From positions 21,742 to 42,186 of the forward strand of contig NW_003137832.1 in the NCBI RefSeq assembly GCF_000003605.2: DNA of 20,445 bases, read 5' to 3'. Every line of letters begins with the position of its first letter. Position 1 is the stretch's first letter. The translations under genes and the position numbers were made by a program. This DNA comes from Saccoglossus kowalevskii. Lineage: Eukaryota; Hemichordata; Enteropneusta; Harrimaniidae. Shown here one piece after another: positions 1 to 11,115 of this stretch. Below the pieces are notes generated by a model. It did not search any database, had not been told where the DNA came from, and saw only the letters and a list, made by a program, of their open reading frames with translations.

Positions 1-540
1 AAAAACTAGGAAAAAAGATGTTTTACTTTGCTTTTCTGCATGTACTTTCCATACATTCTGATGCAGATTTATTTTCGCTCTGTAGACAAATGTAAACACA
101 CTGTAAAGGAGTTAATTATACACTGGGTTTTAATTTTGCTTATTTCGCTGACTGGAAAATGCGCTAAATTAAAACTCAGTGAATATGTAAAATTTAGCAT
201 AGAACACATTACCTAGATGATAAAACTGTGAATTTAAAACCCAATGAATATGCCTGAAATGGTAAATCAGCGGAATTTAAACCCAGTGAAAATTAGTCAT
301 TTTACAGTAGTAAATTGAATTGAATAAGATACAATCAAATATGGTAGTTGGATAAATAATACAGAGTGGGGGAATAAAAAATGTGGATATACTGATGTCC
401 AATCTCCTGATCAGGATTTGAGTAAGTGATACTCATTGCAATCAGCACATTGGTGAACAACTGCCAATCAGAAAGTGATTCTTTCAAAGAAGACAGTATT
501 AATTAATCATCACTCACTCACTATATAAGGCAAGGTTAGC
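1..540. repeat. Degenerate AT-rich interspersed repeat, no gene
   Basis: No coding exon was recognised. Between about 160 and 295 there are three diverged copies of a short motif of the type 'aatttaaaacccagtgaatatg' fragments (near 163-188, 229-252 and 269-292). This looks like a decayed interspersed repeat. The short open frame across 28-216 runs into this repeat and has no recognisable domain. Confidence 0.3.
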
Positions 541-547
541 TGATATG

Positions 548-548
<1 letters not shown>

Positions 549-602
<54 letters not shown>
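549..602. repeat. (TA)27 microsatellite
   Basis: A perfect run of 27 TA dinucleotides, followed by a short imperfect continuation (ctagtatatat). A tyrosine-isoleucine run in a minus-strand frame here is only this repeat read as protein. Confidence 0.97.
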
Positions 603-603
<1 letters not shown>

Positions 604-1780
604 TAGTATATATCTGTGCGAGTGCGTTAGTAGTGTAGTGAGAAATGCTTCATCTGAGAAAATTATATATAGGATAAAAATATGAAAACATTGTTTTCTA
701 TCATTATCCATGTGAAGCCCTTGGATTAAGTTAAAACGTTAAATTAAAACGTTAAGTTAAAACTTCTGCTATCACTATAACTGTTATGTAATCAAATGAT
801 ATCCATGGTGACATGAAGGAATATTTATCCAGTGTATAATAAATATATTCATTCATTGTATATTCTTGTTTAAATTTACAAATATTTTATGATTACTGAT
901 TAATTCTACTATTGATTCCAATATTGAATTCAAACACAGCATTCAATAAAAGCTGATATCTGATATGATAATTTTATTTATCATTTTAATTTTTTAATTA
1001 CCTGTACAAATATTTTTTACCAGGGTGCATGGATCATCTTAGTTTATGTAATAAGACTGTATATTTAAATCTACTGTGAGTACATCTAGAGAAATTTTTT
1101 ATTGTGCTAATGCAAAAATAGGTAGGCATGCTTGGAATTAGTGACTAGTATTCAATAGTTTTATCTAACTGATATTATGATTGTATGATCTCCAGATACA
1201 AAACTAATAAAAGAACAAACAAAAACGTTATTTGTGTTGATTCTATTAAGTGTATACACAATATGCATTTACCGGTAATATCAAATACAATGTGGATGAC
1301 AACATATGCTAATTTGTTTAACCTGCATCAGACAAAATGTATTGATAATATAACATTGAGTTTAGAATTAATGCTTTAATGACATAAAAGTAATTGTCAT
1401 ATTCTATTTATACATGACAATGTGAGGGAGCCAGTGCTAGTCTTCTGAGGTCACCACTGCCGACAGCTAATACACTTAAATATATTAAACTTTGAGTCAC
1501 ATGAACATGAACGTTTATAAATACACAACACAACATTTCTTACTCAGTTGACCAATTCACATTCTAACTCTTCACTTCTAACAACGAACTTGTTTCCTTT
1601 GTGGGTGTCATAAAACATAATTATCTTTTATTGGCCTGACCAAAACATGGCTGAATTCAACTTCCAACTGTTCTCAGTATAATTTACCATCCTATAATTT
1701 AATTACATGTAACCGTGACAATTAAAATGGTGGAGTTGTTGCACTTTACACTCACAAATCCTTGTCTTTTACCTGCATTG
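603..1780. other. Non-coding AT-rich stretch
   Basis: Nothing with a recognisable domain, RNA fold or clean repeat was seen. A 64-codon plus-strand frame at 1185-1379 has low-complexity composition and no family resemblance. Confidence 0.4.
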
Positions 1781-1789
1781 TCACATTCA

Positions 1790-2052
1790 AAATTATGCAC
1801 TGTGAATCGAACCCACATAAATAACAAAAAGATGATCATAGGCGTTAAGTACCGTACATCTCATATGAATATTTTGACAGTTGAATATGTCTACACCAGT
1901 TGTCAGCCAAGGGTACTGATTCTATTATACTTGGCGACATGAACATTGACACTTCTGTTGATTCCCCACCTGCCGCTCACCGTGATACTATCTCCAATTC
2001 GTATATAGTATTGGAATCTAAATTTTCCTTCATTGCTATTATCTGCAGTTAG
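1790..2052 (+). pseudogene. Relic of a LINE apurinic-type endonuclease domain
   Basis: Two adjacent reading frames match the C-terminal half of the exonuclease-endonuclease-phosphatase domain of non-LTR retrotransposons. The first frame (about 1800-1890) reads NNKKMIIGVKYRTSHMN, matching the usual 'xIIGVxYRPPxxN' strand. After a frameshift near 1890-1900 the second frame reads KGTDSIILGDMNIDTSVDS, matching the '(K)DxIIxGDFNID' strand that holds catalytic Asp and Asn residues. It then continues through AHRDTISNSYIVLESKFSF to a stop at 2050-2052. No reverse transcriptase was found next to it, so this is an isolated decayed fragment. In life the domain nicks target DNA to prime reverse transcription. 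The clade cannot be assigned. Confidence 0.6.
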
Positions 2053-3759
2053 AGCTGCGCAAGCTTTCAAGAGGTAGCCCACATTGACATACTAACATTA
2101 TAATATTGCAATTTTTATGAAATATTTGCACATAATTTGGTAACAATAATTTAATATGTTTTGTACTCAAATGCATTGAAACTAATGCAAGCATTTCAAA
2201 CACGTTTTCTCACAGCTGTTTTTATGGCAATCTCATCAATTGCTATGTCAAGTTCAATTTTGAGCAAGTGCTATATACAAGGTAAGAACTAGATGTTAGT
2301 AATATGCTTTCCAAGATCTGTCAATCAAATGGGCAAGGTTGTGATAGTTATGCTATTTTTCTAACTTGGAATGAGTGTGATCTATGGTGACACTGGTGTA
2401 TATCACTCACCATAAATATTTTCTACTATTTGTTTATCATTGGTATACTTTCAGCATCACACACAGACACATTATCTGTATCTTTTCTTCCTCAAAATCA
2501 CATGATTAATCAATCAGGCATGTTAAAATATAACATGAATAGAATTACAGCAATTCCAGGCACTGATTTGACGCTGAAGTAGTGCTAGATGTTGATAACT
2601 TACTACAATAGGTTACACACTTTGTTTTCAAATTTACAGAAGTTGTAATATCGTTCTGAATATATGTAGACAATGTACAGATTATAGCGCCCTCATACGA
2701 CAGCCAGAAGTGTTTAGAATAAAAGGGAACCCAGTAGCTGCCTTGTGATTCTTCCTTAATAATTTTAGCAATATTGCCATGTATCGATCTATAAATAGCA
2801 TTTGGATTGTTTACAGACTATACAATTTTCTTACATAAGTACTGGATTAGTTGTTTTCATAGATTCGTTTACATTCAGCATATATCATTGGTTGATTTCT
2901 GACAGTTTGTGCCGTTTTTAATATAAATATCCATTGCACTGTAAGGGTTTCCATTGAGATTTTATACAATGGTCAGGGTGAGAAATGACTTACTGTAAAT
3001 TTACCATTTTTTACCTTTCTGTTGTGAAGCTTGAAAAGCCTATTTGCAGACGACACAACAATCAATTGGTCAAATTCGTTTATGAATGTTTCTCAAACAC
3101 CATACAAATATGATTACATCTCAGGGTTATGAATGAACTTGATCGAAATGAAAGAAAACCTGACATGAATAATCAGTATTAATATTATGTGTATCATAAA
3201 TTTTGAAGTTACCAATTTTATATTGACTGCACGAATACCACTAGACTGTACGAACAAATGCACAGACTATGAGAAAACAATGGCGCGACATAATTTCTTT
3301 TCTAACTTTCTAAAATGAAGATATTAATATACTGAATATCTGCAACAATAGTTGGATTTCAATTTGTTTATTTGGAAAAAAAGAAGAAGAAAATGTTATT
3401 AAATAATGAAAAAAGGTTTGTTCATATTTCATGTTTAGAGAATACAATTGTGGTCAAGTTCAAAAAAATAGGTCAGGTGACCGTGGGAACTCGCCTTTAA
3501 TTCATATATAAACTGGCTCAAACCCTCCGTAAATAAATAAACATACGATATATTTTCTAACGGGGATAGCGGTATTTCCTTTTTAGCTTGAATAATGCTG
3601 TGACATTCACAGAACACCGTTTAATACCACTAGGTACAGCTGACTATTTTAATGATCAATTGATACACAGCATCCACTGGAATGTACAGTTTTAATATTA
3701 CTCAAAATATTCACAATGTAATGTAAAACACATTGAAATAGCTACATGCCATTTAGCGA
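2053..3759. other. Non-coding stretch
   Basis: AT-rich with no recognised gene. Just past the endonuclease relic a short HIDILT-like reading (near 2082-2097) may be a remnant of the LIDHIxTN strand of the same domain. A 60-codon minus-strand frame at 3435-3617 contains a chance LTYFF string but has no splice acceptor or supporting exon. Confidence 0.35.
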
Positions 3760-3925
3760 ATTTGACTCAATACATAAAATATAGCAAAATCTTAATTTAG
3801 CTAAAATGATAATAATCTCATTGTGAGAATATATACTTTATTCTAAATTAGCGACATCGTGAATTAGTGAAATTACAGATTAGCTAAATTAGCTAAAAAT
3901 GACATGCTAGCTAAAAAGACGTGTT
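3760..3925. repeat. TTAGC-rich degenerate repeat
   Basis: The motif ttagc(t/g)aaa recurs at least six times in about 160 bp (for example 'aatttagctaaaatg', 'aaattagcgacat', 'agattagctaaattagcta'). Together with the similar block near 160-295 this suggests fragments of one dispersed repeat family with an unclear class. Confidence 0.3.
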
Positions 3926-5390
3926 AACAGTCATTAATGAAAACGTCGCATACATTGTGTACAATTCATCATGTTGACCATCTATATCACGCCATCAACA
4001 TACGTCTAGAACTGATGCTAAGCTGCAAGACATCCAGCCCAATCAAATAACAACGTATATTTTTATCAACGCAGAGCCCGAAATTAACAAATATTCTGAA
4101 ATCAATTTCAAGACTCGTGTCAGCAGTAGTAGTCACATACAGCAAGTTTTAGTACGTCTTTATGGGCTTTCTGTGTAAAGGTTACTAATATCAAGAAATT
4201 GGGTATTACATTTCAAGTGTAAGTACCGGTACATTTATTACATTCTTCTCCATATATGGGCATTCATGGCAAGGAAAGTGTACGTGTGATCGTCTTCTTA
4301 TCCCCGGGAGTGCCCCCCCCCCCGAATTGGAATTTGGCACGCATGCTGCAACACAAATACGGTTAATATGGATGGTTTTCAAACAGATAGTCAAGTCTAA
4401 GCACATATTAAAATCGATAAAAAGGATAATTTTTCTAACATGAAAAGATAACCGCAACAATGCTTATTTTTCAATATGCATGTGTTAATGTTAATCTACC
4501 TGGCGAACCAACCGGCGAATCTCCGGGGTGAATCTGCATCTCATCCTAGGTGACGTTCAGAATTACGATGATTTCCCTTCCAAATAGGGTTTGCTATTTA
4601 TGTTTCGTATTTGGAATGGATAGTTTTTTCTTTTCCAAATGTATGTACGTATTTAGAGGCGTGTTTGAACATGGGCGTGTTATCACACTAGTAATAACAT
4701 TCTAGAGATTGAATGCACTTGGTGGAAATAAACATCCAATCCAATCTTTCTGTCGTATACTCTAAATTCTTGTGGCAATATCAACTTTTTTATTATAATA
4801 TAAACCATTCTGTCTATCACACACACATTGTACAGTACTATAAATATATTGAGGCCAACGAATTGTGTGTATTTCCGACATTTGAAAAGTGGTATCAACG
4901 AGGAACCAAAGACACAAACACAATGGTAACAAATGTAATACATAAAATAATACGCTTTCACTTCACATCAATAATTATTACCAAGTCTATTAACAAGTTA
5001 AATTAGAAAACAACAATGGGACAACTTTCTAATCGCATTAAACGAACATTCGCTTAAGATTCTTGACCGTCATCAATATCACATATTTTTCCCTGATTGT
5101 TGTCATTCTCATCATAACAAACAATAACTTTCACTGTAAAACAAGAATTCCGGCTCTGAATTGGTGCGATTTTCAGCTAATCATTGGGTGGGCGACACGT
5201 CACCGGCAATAGGATTGTTTCACGGTTACTAAAAGTAACTGTAATTTATTGTACACGGCCAGTGATTATACAAAACATGTACGTTACATAGATAATTTCC
5301 AAAAAGAGTTTACTAGATAATCAAAACTCGTACTCAATATACTAATTCATAGATGTTTAAACAAATGAATTAGTAAAATTTAAAATAAGT
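3926..5390. other. Non-coding stretch with C11 tract
   Basis: No recognised gene. There is a run of 11 C residues at 4313-4323. Overlapping frames on both strands at 4683-5006 (92 and 97 codons) are hydrophobic and AT-rich, but show no family signature and no codon regularity. Confidence 0.35.
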
Positions 5391-5861
5391 TTAATTTGAG
5401 CAAAGTTGCTGACCGGCAAGGAATCGTACACAAATTCGATACGCTTTTGTTGGTATTCGTAGATTGACATAGAAGACTAATTGCATATGCAACAACGCCA
5501 AATACTACAATGAACGACATAAAGAACGTTTCGCGTTTTAACCAATTGTCATCGATACCCATACCCAATATCTTGCTTTCTACAATTTGGTAGTATTTCT
5601 TCCAGTCATTGAATAATTGCCGCAGTTTAATTTTCTGTCCACAAAGACACAGACAAACTGTGATATTAAAAACGCAATGCATAAACCACATATGTGAATA
5701 TGTGATCATTCGTGTCTTTTGGAATCTAGAATACTGATACCTCGTTAATCGAACCAATTGATCAGAAGCAGCAATGTGTTGTGAATTGTACCTAACTTTC
5801 TTCTTATCACATTGTCTATCTTGAAAAATACGGAATATTCCCGAATACAACCATAATTCGG
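5391..5861 (-). pseudogene. Gustatory-receptor-like (GRL) pseudogene fragment, TM1-TM3
   Basis: This is a broken paralogue of the intact receptor gene at 11767-14051. Read on the minus strand, one frame (5861 to about 5746) gives a first membrane helix containing RRKLGTIHNTLLLLINWFD. It then meets a stop, and a shift near 5745-5755 joins it to the next frame (RYQYSRF). That frame gives TM2 (CVFNITVCLCLC, against CACNATLCFINC in the intact gene) and intracellular loop 1 (LRQLFNDWKKYYQIVESKIL, against LTHFLKVWQRKCQSERSVKL). TM3 follows with VVFGV identical in both. A second shift near 5480 restores LVFYVNL, against FFYQNL. The fragment stops before TM4, and no downstream exons were found. It has no good start codon. 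The shared positions fall in order over about 110 residues, so homology is well supported although identity is low. Confidence 0.72.
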
Positions 5862-7840
5862 CTATGTATGACGTTGGCCCGGCTTGTAATCATATTTTTC
5901 TGTACTCACTGATATATCAATGTATGAACTCGTGTTTTTTCATTGCCACGTTCCAAAATTCCAAAATATCCTGATCAGTACCTACTTAAAAATTCTGAAA
6001 TATCAATATCTACCAGCCACAAATGAAATGATACTGTAACTACTGCGAAATATCGGATATTTATAATATTGTGATTTCTAATTATATACATATAATTTAG
6101 AAGTGCAGAAAAATCACCCAAATTGGTTAAGCGTGACTCAATTTAATAAATGTGTAAGTTGTAATGGAGCAATATACATTAAACTGCATGTTGTCATGGA
6201 AACAAATAAAAAACTCAAAAGTCACGTATAAACCATACAGTCATTGAGTGTAAACAATTAGTCATATGTATGTGGCACCGATAGCAGAGAATATTGAGTA
6301 TTACAGGATTCAATTCAGTAGTCATAGATACAAGTAGGAAGTGCTGTTGATATGAACACTCATAACTTCCAACAATGCACCATAGCGGTTACAGTCAGAG
6401 AACATCTCATAGTAGAGCATCCAGCAACCCAACCCACAATCTTAAAATGAGGATGAATGCGTGACATTTATATGATTTTGGAATAACTTTGAACATTCAA
6501 AGATTACACGAATGAGTGCTTAGATAATATAAATTCTCGGAATAACTATTCCAGTGCTATATATGCATTATTTCCTCTGCAAGTGTTTTGTGTCGACGTG
6601 TATGAAGCCAAGTCAAAATGTCCTCTAATATACAATAACTTATGTTGATTATGTAAGGTTGGAAATGATACTGTAACTCGGATCATAAAGAAATACTCAA
6701 CATATATACACAGCACAGCACGGCAACAAATCGACGACACAAACATGACGCAATAATCTGTATATCGACAACAACAATCTGAAAAACACATCTACATATA
6801 CTAGAATATAATACACAAGCATATTGCAATATAATATCATATTTAGTATATCGAAATATAAATTCCAAGAACACAACAATTAACCTGCAAATAATACACA
6901 AACCCCTACTAGGCGTGTTAGCCTCGTTCGATGCCTTCAGATTTCTAGCTTTATAACGTCGATTCTAACTCGCGGGTCACAAAACGTCAAGCGATACGTA
7001 GTCATAATCCGTATATCTAAATAATGACATAAAACAATACGTAGTCACAATCCGTGGTTCAACGGGTTGTATATGTGGACGTCGAGGTAGATAACTGTTA
7101 AGTGATATCTTCACAATTACAGTTTTCGAAAATATCTGTCAAAAACAAAAAATATTATGGCATCCAATAATTAGTTGAGGTAGTTTTGTACTGGAAACGT
7201 TACGAATGTTTTTTGCTTACTAAATACGTTCATGTTCACTCTCATTGACGTACGACCAAAGTTTGTGTTATTCGGGGTCCAACAATTGGGTCCCTGTTGT
7301 TATCGTTCTGATTTGTTTGTTTGTTTTTACTTACAAGAAAACCACTGAATGGAACAGTGTAATGTGATATGATGACGATGTGTTATGTAGTTTGGCTGTC
7401 ATCTTTAATTTCTTCGATAGGAAAGTACTTAGATCCGATTTTTTTTACAACGGTGCATCTTTTAATCAGTCATAGATTTCGTCTGACAAATATTACCACA
7501 ATTTGGGGAAATTGTATCACACGAGAGCTGTGACCGAACATCTCAAAGCAATGGACAAAGCAATGACAAAATTATTTTAATCCGTTACATGGATTGGCCG
7601 CCATCTTGACTTTCTGCCAAAAATATTCAGACATTTGTTTAAAATGAATGGTTCTACAGATTACAATTCGAAAATCGGGTTGAAGAATCTTTGGTCGCCT
7701 TAACGAAATATAAATATTTTGCATTAGTCACCTGACTCATCAATTTCGATTGGTTGCATACATGAATTGGTTGACATTGATCGAGGGATTTAACCATGAT
7801 TGCAGATATAAACCTGTAACCAATGTGTTGGCATATTTTA
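5862..7840. other. Non-coding stretch
   Basis: No recognised gene. Three overlapping minus-strand frames at 6546-6901 are short and cysteine/valine-rich, without matching motifs. A direct repeat of about 20 bp (atacgtagtca[t/c]aatccgt) occurs near 6994-7012 and 7039-7057. The rest is AT-rich and featureless. Confidence 0.35.
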
Positions 7841-8325
7841 ATAAATGCATTCCCATGTTGCGAGTCTAGTTACGAATCTGATGTTTGTAATGCAAATAGC
7901 AACGGTGATCTTTTAAACAATACCACTTTTTTTCAACTATATAAAACATTACAAAACTCAAAAGAAAAAAACACAAGATACATAGCTATTTGACGTCAGA
8001 TAAAGAGAAGTAACCAATAACTTGGTATAAGCATATTTAATATCCTCTTAAGAGGTATGCACTATAGATTTTTGAGTTTCAATTTTAATCAACAACAATT
8101 TGCATACTTAATTTCGATTTTTTGCTAATATCCAGGTAAATATTCATTCAAATGATACTCGAGTTATTCTCAATCGTAACTTATGAAATTTGCACTATGT
8201 AATAAAGTTTTTTTTAACTATATGAACAATACAAAACACAAGGTCAAAAGAACGAAGTACATACCTTATTGGCAGATAAAGAAAAATTACATTTAAGAAA
8301 ATAATCAGATTTCTTTAAATTTAAA
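7840..8325 (-). repeat. Two diverged tandem copies of a ~280-bp segment, probable LINE 3' UTR
   Basis: The stretch at about 7925-8012 and that at about 8205-8292 align with roughly two-thirds identity by eye. Both have a T-run, then 'aactatat', 'acaaaac', 'caaaagaa', 'tacata' and 'cagataaag' in the same order. Weaker similarity extends upstream of each (around 7845-7925 and 8140-8205). They lie immediately downstream (minus strand) of the LINE stop codon, so they may be its duplicated 3' untranslated region. A 12-bp perfect palindrome, cctcttaagagg, sits at 8044-8055. Confidence 0.45.
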
Positions 8326-8986
8326 TTAGTGTGCGATTTTAAAATACAATAAAGCTTTCTCCCATTTATCTATAAACTCTCCATATTGTTGGATTGTTTT
8401 TGCCATACGTTTCTCCAGGTCTATTATTTGTTTTATACTGTCAACATAAGTATTATAATTTGGTTTGAGATTGTTAAATCTTACTCTGTACAATTCATAT
8501 TTTCCAAGTAGTATTAAGTGCTTCCACAAGGCCTTTGATTGAATTCCTTCTATAATATTGAAAATAATATCTTTCTTTCCAAGTGCAGTGTCTATAAACG
8601 TGATTTTTGTCCATAAAGTTTTGAAAGAGTTCCAAAATGTCTACTTTCCTTACATTCCCACAACAAATGTTCTAAATCCTCTGTCTGGTCACAGTGTTTA
8701 CGTTTATCATCATCAATCTTTTGGTTGAGTTTTAGAAATGAATTTGTTGCGAGAATACGATGGAGTATTTTATATTGAACATTTTTCTTGAACAGTTATT
8801 TGTTTCACGTTTAACCAAATTGCCCGCCAGTCAACGTGTCCCACATATCCCTTTCTGTTGAAAGTGTCTGTGGCAGATGCTTTTTCAAATTTATTAGTTT
8901 TCAGATCGTTATAAAAATGTTGACATTTATATTTTGACAGTTTAGAGGTCACATTCTCTTTCTGTCGCACGGGTAAGATTTTAATG

Positions 8987-9784
8987 TTATTTCCATTGGC
9001 TGGGTATAGCAACTATAATGCTATTGTAAGTGAGAAAATCGACTTTTATATTATATTTACTTTTAAATTGATTGTAAGTTAGGATATTTCCGTCATTGTC
9101 AACCAAGTTGCTCATGGATTTTACTCCTCTATTTACACAGTCGCGGTAGAAAACAAACTTTCCTCCCACGAGTATATTTTTATTATTCCAGATAATGTAT
9201 TGGCTAGGCCGGTCATTCACCGGATCGTTACATTTTTTGGTAAATTCTGCCCAAAATGTAAGAATTTGTTTGTAAAAGCTAGGGACATTGACTGGAAGAC
9301 GATCAACAGAATAGTCACAGTTTAACAGAAATTTCAATCCGCCCAATTTATTAAAGAAATAGTTTGGTATGTGCATCCATGGTGCTTGTGAGTCTATGGT
9401 TTTGTTAATCCAATATAATTTTAATGCCTTGTTCATTAGTTCAAGGTCCATAATTGTTACACCACCCTGTGAATCGTCTCCAATCATAGTTGAATTCTTA
9501 ACATGATGCTTTTTACCTTTCCACAGAAAATTAAACAGAAAAGAGCTGGCTTGTTTAACTAATTGGATTGGTACTGATAAACTATTCATAATGTAGATTA
9601 ATTGTGATGCACCAAAGCACTTTCCTAAAATAGCTTTTCCTTGGATGGTCAAGTCCCGTGATTTCCAAATGTTTAGTTTATTTTTCATTTTTTGTAGACT
9701 ATCCACAACATTTAGTCTTTCATTTTCAATTTTATTATGGCCCAAATAAGCACCTAGGACTCTTACCGGATTATTTGTTGGCAA
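8987..9784 (-). pseudogene. LINE ORF2 segment: RT thumb/linker, 265 codons open
   Basis: This is the longest uninterrupted part of the decayed LINE. It begins within a frame shared with the preceding RT block (GILPTNNPVRVLGAYLG on the minus strand), so the first methionine is not a real start. Recognisable elements in order are VRVLGAYLGHNK (end of the palm), NIWKSRDLTIQGKAILGK, LFNFLWKGKKH, GGVTIMDLELMNKALKLYW and the IIWNNKNILVGGK region. All are characteristic of L1/Tx1-type ORF2 proteins between the RT and the C-terminal cysteine segment. A frameshift at about 9000 passes the reading to the next frame (8770-9012). Confidence 0.8.
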
Positions 9785-9990
9785 TATGCCCTGTGGAAGC
9801 TCCCATACCCCTTACCAAGAAGTACAAGTTCTGTTTTATCTAAGTTAAGCGCTAAACCAGATAATTTGGAAAAATTTGACAAAATATTTAGAGAAACTTT
9901 AAGAATCAGTGTTGTATCATCTGTATAAGCAGAGTATTTTTTGATGGCCAGAGGGTAAAATAATACCTTTAACAAGTACGTTACTTCTAA
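9763..9990 (-). pseudogene. LINE ORF2 segment: reverse transcriptase YxDD block
   Basis: This frame carries the RT catalytic signature YTDDTTLILK (DD encoded at 9916-9921) followed by NLDKTELVLLG, the usual next motif. The stretch before YTDD is shorter than normal for the family, indicating an internal deletion as well as the frameshifts on both sides. Confidence 0.8.
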
Positions 9991-10350
9991 TACAGCTAAT
10001 AACTCGATCGAAATGACAAAAAGTGCAGTTGACAGAGGGCATCCCTGTCTTACACCTTTATGCAGATTAAACCACCCATTGCTGGTACCCCTATTGATTA
10101 CACAACTTTGGGTTTTTGTATAAAAAGTCTTAATCCATCTAATTAATGACGGGCCAAAACGAAAAAGTTGTAAGGCTCTGAGTCAAAGGCTTTTGCATAA
10201 TCTAAAAACAGTAGTGCACCTTTGTTCCCTGTTTCTTCACACCATTCAATAATGTCACTTAATAAACGAATGTTTTCTGTGATCCGCCGACTGATCCTCA
10301 TAGATAATAGATGGCAATACTACTTTATATTGTTTTATATTGGTTGATTC

Positions 10351-11045
10351 TCAACATCCACAGATCACAGATGTTGAGCACAATGTTGTTACATTATTTG
10401 CACGTGAATCCTGCATGGCCATATTGAAAAATTGTCCAAATACAACATGCTTTGAGTAACGTGACACGTCGAATCAGGTCACCTGATTTAATTTAAACTG
10501 GCTTCGAATTGGCCTAAATATGTAGAAAACATTCTAGAAAGTAATGACATGGATCTATGGAAATGAAATAATCCAAAACCCAAAATGGATTTTAACAAAA
10601 TCAGTAAATCTTTAAAACACTACTGTTGGATTAAACGAAACGTTAAACAAGAAAATTACACAATGGAACCTTATGATCATCACGGAATCTCATTTGTCTT
10701 CAAAATTAGGTAAAGCTCTTTAGATCTTGAAGGTAACAAAATGGGATAGGAAAATTACAGGGGTAATGGAATTTCTGGAGTCTGCAATCAGGGCACAGAA
10801 GACATTTACCACTTTATGTAGGTAATCTAATCATATATAGAAATGAGTTTTATTTAGCATTAGTTGAATCTTCATCACATTAGCATTCTTTCAGGGGAGT
10901 TAAACTATAGATTCAATTTCTATTTTGGTGATACACTATGGAGCATAAAAGAGAATGTGGGAAATACCTCACCAGCTTTAATTAGGAAATGATGAATGTA
11001 TTTAGAGAATGTACTATTTTTTCATGCTACCGATACAAAGGTTGG
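10351..11045. other. Intergenic stretch with small palindromes
   Basis: No gene was recognised between the LINE and the receptor promoter. Two hairpin-forming sites are visible: ctcaacatc/gatgttgag (about 10352-10380, 11-nt loop) and aatcaggt-c-acctgatt (10472-10488). Confidence 0.4.
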
Positions 11046-11049
11046 AAAA

Positions 11050-11050
<1 letters not shown>

Positions 11051-11115
<65 letters not shown>
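11051..11115. repeat. (ATT)n microsatellite
   Basis: An uninterrupted ATT trinucleotide repeat of 65 bp, about 21.7 units. It lies about 530 bp upstream of the probable receptor promoter. The polyisoleucine frame on the minus strand is an artefact of this tract. Confidence 0.97.

Larger units (their letters stand above)
8326..10350 (-). mobile_element. 5'-truncated, frameshifted non-LTR retrotransposon (LINE, L1/Tx1-like ORF2)
   Basis: Minus-strand frames join into a decayed ORF2. From the 5' end they read VLPSIIYEDQS (about 10310-10280), then after a shift RRITENIRLLSDIIEW and LFLDYAKAFDS (RT motif with a catalytic Asp). After another shift come GVRQGCPLS (about 10030-10056) and YTDD (9916-9927; family usual Y/F-A-DD). 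A shift near 9785 leads to a long frame with VRVLGAYLG and LNIWKSRDLTIQGKAILGK, typical of the RT thumb and linker of L1/Tx1-type ORF2. Further shifts near 9000, 8765 and 8635 lead to a C-terminal EDLEHLLWEC knuckle-like segment and a final stop at 8326-8328. No endonuclease domain lies 5' of it, and homology ends abruptly near 10350, as expected for 5' truncation during target-primed reverse transcription. It is inactive. Clade assignment is tentative. Confidence 0.85.

Noticed and set aside
514..711. Minus-strand ORF with an IY run
   Set aside because: Translation of the (TA)n microsatellite.
3435..3617. Minus-strand ORF with LTYFFELDHN, considered as a TM7 exon
   Set aside because: There is no acceptor upstream, no VG before TY and no Gln at the right distance. 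A chance match.
4683..5006. Overlapping 92- and 97-codon ORFs considered as missing GRL exons for the pseudogene
   Set aside because: They are hydrophobic and AT-rich, but show neither the H..L....N loop motif nor TM7 elements, and there are no fitting splice sites.
6546..6901. Cysteine/valine-rich minus-strand ORFs upstream of the pseudogene
   Set aside because: Low-complexity translation in several overlapping frames with no alignment to the GRL N-terminus.
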